From: an uncultured Anaerotruncus sp. | GTDB taxonomy: Bacteria; Bacillota; Clostridia; Oscillospirales; Ruminococcaceae | Length of the DNA: 42,896 bases | Assembly (NCBI GenBank): GCA_944385965.1 | Contig: CALWZG010000004.1 | Span: 1 to 42,896, forward strand | Direction of reading: 5' to 3' | Part shown: positions 39,971 through 42,896 of the stretch, piece after piece | Layout: each line of letters starts with the position of its first letter | Position numbering within the stretch: the first letter of the stretch is position 1 | Position numbers and translations under genes: made by a program | Notes under the pieces: generated by a model | Databases searched by the model: none | What the model was told of the DNA's origin: nothing | Seen by the model: the letters and a program-made list of their open reading frames with translations, nothing else

Positions 39971-39999
39971 AGAATAATATGTTTTATTCCTTTTGTCAA
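39971..39999 (-). promoter_or_regulatory. Promoter of the lsrACDBF operon
   Basis: On the minus strand TTGACA (39994-39999) and TATTCT (39971-39976) are 17 bases apart. GAATAA (39972-39977) and TTATTC (39984-39989) form an inverted repeat over the -10 box, and TTTTATTC recurs about 28 bases away; both are candidate LsrR sites. Confidence 0.7.
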
Positions 40000-40173
40000 C
40001 TATTCTTTATTTAGAAATTTAAAATTATTTTAATATTTTAGATAGTTTTTTTCAATAAACTTTTTCTATTTTATTTATATTTATTTATTTTTTTGTGTAT
40101 ATTGCTTTGAGATTCTTTTTTTATTTGTAAATTACCACAAATCTTATTAAAAAAAGTACTAAAATTACATCCA
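40000..40173. other. Very AT-rich divergent control region
   Basis: This stretch between the two lsr promoters is almost only A and T, with long T-rich tracts and no gene. It would bend easily and suits cooperative repressor binding from both sides. No clear long palindrome was found. Confidence 0.5.
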
Positions 40174-40202
40174 TTGACATCTCCATCTAAGAATGGTATA
40201 CT
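40174..40202 (+). promoter_or_regulatory. Promoter of lsrR-lsrK
   Basis: TTGACA (40174-40179) and TATACT (40197-40202) are 17 bases apart; transcription starts near 40209. Downstream, AAAGAAC and AATGAAC repeats (about 40210-40235) lie where a repressor could block the start. Confidence 0.8.
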
Positions 40203-40285
40203 ACATTTTAAAGAACATTTTTTATTATAATGAACTTTTGTAATAGTTTTATCCCTTATATTTCTTAAAACGCAAGGAGGTCCTC

Positions 40286-41221
40286 ATGGGCAGCGATTTT
40301 TCCTACGAAGAAGCCTTAATGGTAAAAGCCGCGTGGTACTATTATATGGAAAATTACACGCAGCAAAACATCTCAAAATTATTGGGCATCAGCCGGGTGC
40401 GGGTCATCCGTTTGCTGGAAAAAGCCCGTCAGGATGGCATTATCAGCTTTCATATCCGGCAGGACAGCGACCGGCGTATGCAGGTGGAAAAGGAATTGAT
40501 TGCTCGTTTCGGCCTTCAGGATGTGTGGGTGGTACCTGTCAACGGCAGAGTCTATGAATTAAATGAAAGTTTGGCTCAGGCCGCCGCTATCTACATCAGC
40601 GACCGATTGGACGGCAGTTTTTTTATCAATATGGGGTATGGGGATACCCCAAGCCGGGTGCTGAATCATCTGGCCCGCAGGACAGAAACCCCCATCAATG
40701 TAGTTTCGCTCACAGGAGGGGTCAGCTATTACCTGCCCAATACCCAATCCAGCATCTTTAACGCCCGCCTCCATCTAATCCCCTCCCCCCTGTTCCTGAG
40801 CAAGCCGGAAATGGTGGAGGAAATGCGCAAGGAAGTTTCCGTACAGCGTATCCAGCAAATGAGCTGGGAAGCCTCTATGACAGTTGTGGGCATCGGCAGC
40901 ATGAGTGAGGATGCCACCATCATCAAAAACAGCATCCTCACCCAGGCAGACTTTCTGCTGCTCAGCATGAAAGGGGCGGTGGGTGACCTTCTCAGCCATT
41001 TCATAGACAAGGATGGAAACCCCATTGAAAACAATTTGGACAATCGTCTGCTGAGTACCCCTCTGGAGGATCTAAAGAAGATGAACAATGTGATTGGAGT
41101 GGCGGGAGGCTTAAACAAAGTGGATGCCATTCTGGCTGTTCTGAAGGGGCAATATCTGGATGTTTTGATTACCGATGAGGAGACTGCGGCCGCACTTCTG
41201 AACACCGCCGATCAAGGATGA
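40286..41221 (+). CDS. lsrR: AI-2 responsive repressor LsrR
   Basis: A 311-residue SorC-family regulator. Residues about 24-45 form the HTH (Y-T-Q-Q-N-I-S-K-L-L-G-I-S-R-V-R-V-I-R-L-L), and the rest the sugar-phosphate-isomerase-like sensor domain with N-M-G-Y-G-D-T, S-L-T-G-G-V-S-Y and V-V-G-I-G-S-M. It should repress both lsr operons until phospho-AI-2 from LsrK binds. It is divergent from lsrA, as in E. coli, and AAGGAGG sits before the ATG. AI-2 specificity is inferred from the neighbours. Confidence 0.92.
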   Translation: MGSDFSYEEALMVKAAWYYYMENYTQQNISKLLGISRVRVIRLLEKARQDGIISFHIRQDSDRRMQVEKELIARFGLQDVWVVPVNGRVYELNESLAQAAAIYISDRLDGSFFINMGYGDTPSRVLNHLARRTETPINVVSLTGGVSYYLPNTQSSIFNARLHLIPSPLFLSKPEMVEEMRKEVSVQRIQQMSWEASMTVVGIGSMSEDATIIKNSILTQADFLLLSMKGAVGDLLSHFIDKDGNPIENNLDNRLLSTPLEDLKKMNNVIGVAGGLNKVDAILAVLKGQYLDVLITDEETAAALLNTADQG

Positions 41222-41284
41222 TTGGGCAGCAGGCTCTCTTGGTAATCGCTGTATTTATAATTTTATTAAAGGAGTGGTTCCACA

Positions 41285-42850
41285 ATGGCAAAATACCTGA
41301 TGGCCGTAGACGCCGGAACCGGCAGTGTCCGGGCTGTGGTTTTTGATCTGGAGGGCAACCAAATTGGATGCTCCCAACAGGAATGGTCCCACCGGGAGGA
41401 CCCTCGTTATCCCGGAAGCATGGATTTTGACTGGGTGCATAACTGGCAGCTGGCCAGCGGATGCATTCGGGATGTTCTTCAGGAGACTGGCATCTCCCCA
41501 AAGGAAATCGCCGCTGTTTCCACCACCTGCATGCGGGAAGGAATTCTGCTCTATGATCAGGATGGACAGGAAATCTGGGCCTGCGCCAATGTAGATGCCC
41601 GCAGCACCGACGAGGTTGCCAAGCTGATTCACGCCAATCCTGACTTGGAAAAAGAGCTGTATCAGCAATCCGGCCAAAGCTACGCCCTTAACGCTATCCC
41701 CCGTATCCTTTGGGTGAAAGATAAGATGCCGGAAATTTACGAAAAAACCGCGGTTGTGGGTATGTTCAACGATTGGCTGATTTATAAGCTTACCGGCGTG
41801 CTGGCTGTGGAGCCCAGCAATGGTTCTACCACCGGCTTGTTCGATCTCCAAAGCCGGAATTGGGACCCCTCTATCGCTGAGCGCTGTGGTTTGCGTGGGG
41901 ACATCTTCCCAAAGGTCCTGGAGTGCGGCTCGGTAGCCGGCGCAGTCAATGAGAAAGGTGCCGCTGAGACAGGTTTGGCGGAAGGTACCCCTGTTGTGGT
42001 TGGCGGCGGTGACTGCCAGTTGGGAACCATTGGGGTAGGCGCTTCCGACCCTGGCCAGGCGGTAGTTTTTGGCGGCAGCTTCTGGCAGTACGAGTTTAAT
42101 ACCGCCAGCGGAAAAACCGACCCAGAAGGGCGGGTGCGGGTCAACTGTCATGCGGTTCCAGGGCTTTGGCAGTACGAGGCACTGGCCTTTAAACCCGGCC
42201 TGGTGATGCGCTGGTTCCGGGACGGCTTCTGCCAGCTTGAAAAGCAGATTGGAGAACAGACCGGCAAAGACCCCTATATGCTGATGGACGCTGAGGCCGA
42301 AAAGATTCCTGCGGGATGTTATGGAATGATGTGCTGTTTCAGTGATGTGATGAACTTCATCAACTGGAAGCATGCCTCCCCCACCTTCACCAACTTTGAG
42401 CTGGAGCCAGAAAAATTTAATCGCTACACCTTCTATCGGGCGATTCTGGAAAACACTGCTCTGTTGGTAAAAGGACATATCCAATTGGTAAAGGAAGCCA
42501 TCGGCCAGGAACCAGACCAGCTGATTTTTGCCGGCGGAGCATCCAAAAGCCCCTTGTGGAGCCAGATTCTGGCCGATGTGACCGGCAAGCCTGTGATCAC
42601 GCCAGTAGTCAAAGAAGCTACCGCTCTTGGAGCCGCTATTTTGGCGGGCTATGGGGTAGGGATTTATCCCTCTATCACCGAAGGCGCCCGGATTTGCGCC
42701 AAAACAGACCGCACCTTCCTGCCTAATATGGAGAACCACCAAATTTACCAACAGATGTATGGACCATGGAGAGAGGTCTATCAGGCTCAGCTGGCGCTGT
42801 GCGACCGGAAGCTCACTAAAAACATGTGGATTGCTCCTGGCCTGTCCTGA
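41285..42850 (+). CDS. lsrK: AI-2 kinase LsrK
   Basis: A 521-residue FGGY-family kinase that phosphorylates AI-2 inside the cell, trapping it and making the LsrR ligand. It matches E. coli LsrK through D-A-G-T-G-S-V-R-A-V-V-F-D, C-M-R-E-G-I-L-L-Y-D, I-W-A-C-A-N-V-D-A-R, G-G-G-D-C-Q-L-G-T-I and A-G-G-A-S-K-S-P-L-W. The last 20 residues reach the usual length, so the gene is complete. AAAGGAG precedes the ATG, and the gene follows lsrR after 63 bases in the same unit. Confidence 0.95.
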   Translation: MAKYLMAVDAGTGSVRAVVFDLEGNQIGCSQQEWSHREDPRYPGSMDFDWVHNWQLASGCIRDVLQETGISPKEIAAVSTTCMREGILLYDQDGQEIWACANVDARSTDEVAKLIHANPDLEKELYQQSGQSYALNAIPRILWVKDKMPEIYEKTAVVGMFNDWLIYKLTGVLAVEPSNGSTTGLFDLQSRNWDPSIAERCGLRGDIFPKVLECGSVAGAVNEKGAAETGLAEGTPVVVGGGDCQLGTIGVGASDPGQAVVFGGSFWQYEFNTASGKTDPEGRVRVNCHAVPGLWQYEALAFKPGLVMRWFRDGFCQLEKQIGEQTGKDPYMLMDAEAEKIPAGCYGMMCCFSDVMNFINWKHASPTFTNFELEPEKFNRYTFYRAILENTALLVKGHIQLVKEAIGQEPDQLIFAGGASKSPLWSQILADVTGKPVITPVVKEATALGAAILAGYGVGIYPSITEGARICAKTDRTFLPNMENHQIYQQMYGPWREVYQAQLALCDRKLTKNMWIAPGLS

Positions 42851-42896
42851 TCTCCAACTGCATAAACAAAAAGGCTCCAGGCCCGTGTCCTTCTAA

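Noticed and set aside
41255..42751. A 498-codon open frame on the minus strand opposite lsrK
   Set aside because: It mirrors lsrK over its whole length, has no ribosome site and encodes no recognisable domain; lsrK has unambiguous homology.

Overview
The window looks like chromosome from a low-to-mid-GC anaerobic Clostridia member, most likely an Oscillospiraceae/Ruminococcaceae-type gut bacterium. Reasons: AGGAGG-type ribosome sites before nearly every gene, Ser-rich lipoprotein linkers directly after the lipobox Cys, a SigH-like sigma factor, frequent TTGACA-17-TATAAT promoters, and an FmdE protein plus a siroheme reductase typical of anaerobes. Genus cannot be fixed from the sequence alone. 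No rRNA, tRNA or CRISPR array was seen.

Region 1 (1-5.15 kb) is the AT-richer end of an integrative element: two small unknown genes (one frameshifted), an excisionase-like HTH protein, an unknown protein, a D12-class DNA adenine methylase and a tyrosine integrase. Just after the integrase (5.10-5.41 kb) is an unlisted module: a 31-residue hydrophobic peptide gene on the minus strand with a strong RBS and promoter, faced by a perfect-consensus promoter that would make a short antisense RNA overlapping its 3' end. This is the architecture of a type I toxin-antitoxin pair.

Region 2 (5.6-11.4 kb) carries a membrane pseudokinase with PASTA domains, a secreted Ser-rich repeat protein, and on the opposite strand a DUF4261 protein next to a SUFU/DUF2185 protein.

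Region 3 (11.4-18.7 kb) is a complete D-allose-type operon on the minus strand: binding protein, ATPase, permease, allulose-6-phosphate epimerase, ROK kinase, RpiB-type isomerase and a LacI repressor. Two near-identical operators flank its promoter. Together the genes take a sugar such as allose to fructose-6-phosphate.

Region 4 (18.7-23.2 kb) is housekeeping: a 47-residue protein, a zinc-ribbon protein, a sigma factor, a cyclophilin lipoprotein, a 73-residue protein and an rRNA cytosine methyltransferase.

Region 5 (23.2-30.1 kb) is a seven-gene minus-strand operon: nickel/peptide-type ABC importer (two permeases, two ATPases, binding lipoprotein), a SAM methyltransferase and FmdE. Its ~190-nt leader has a promoter, a multi-hairpin domain closed by a P1 helix, and an intrinsic terminator whose arm can alternatively pair with P1. 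It looks like a riboswitch of a class I cannot name. A nitrite/sulfite reductase is transcribed divergently (30.3-31.8 kb), followed by a lipoprotein and an AEC transporter.

Region 6 (34.0-42.9 kb) is a full Lsr autoinducer-2 system: lsrACDBF on the minus strand and divergent lsrR-lsrK on the plus strand, with the same layout as in Escherichia coli but without lsrG next to lsrF.
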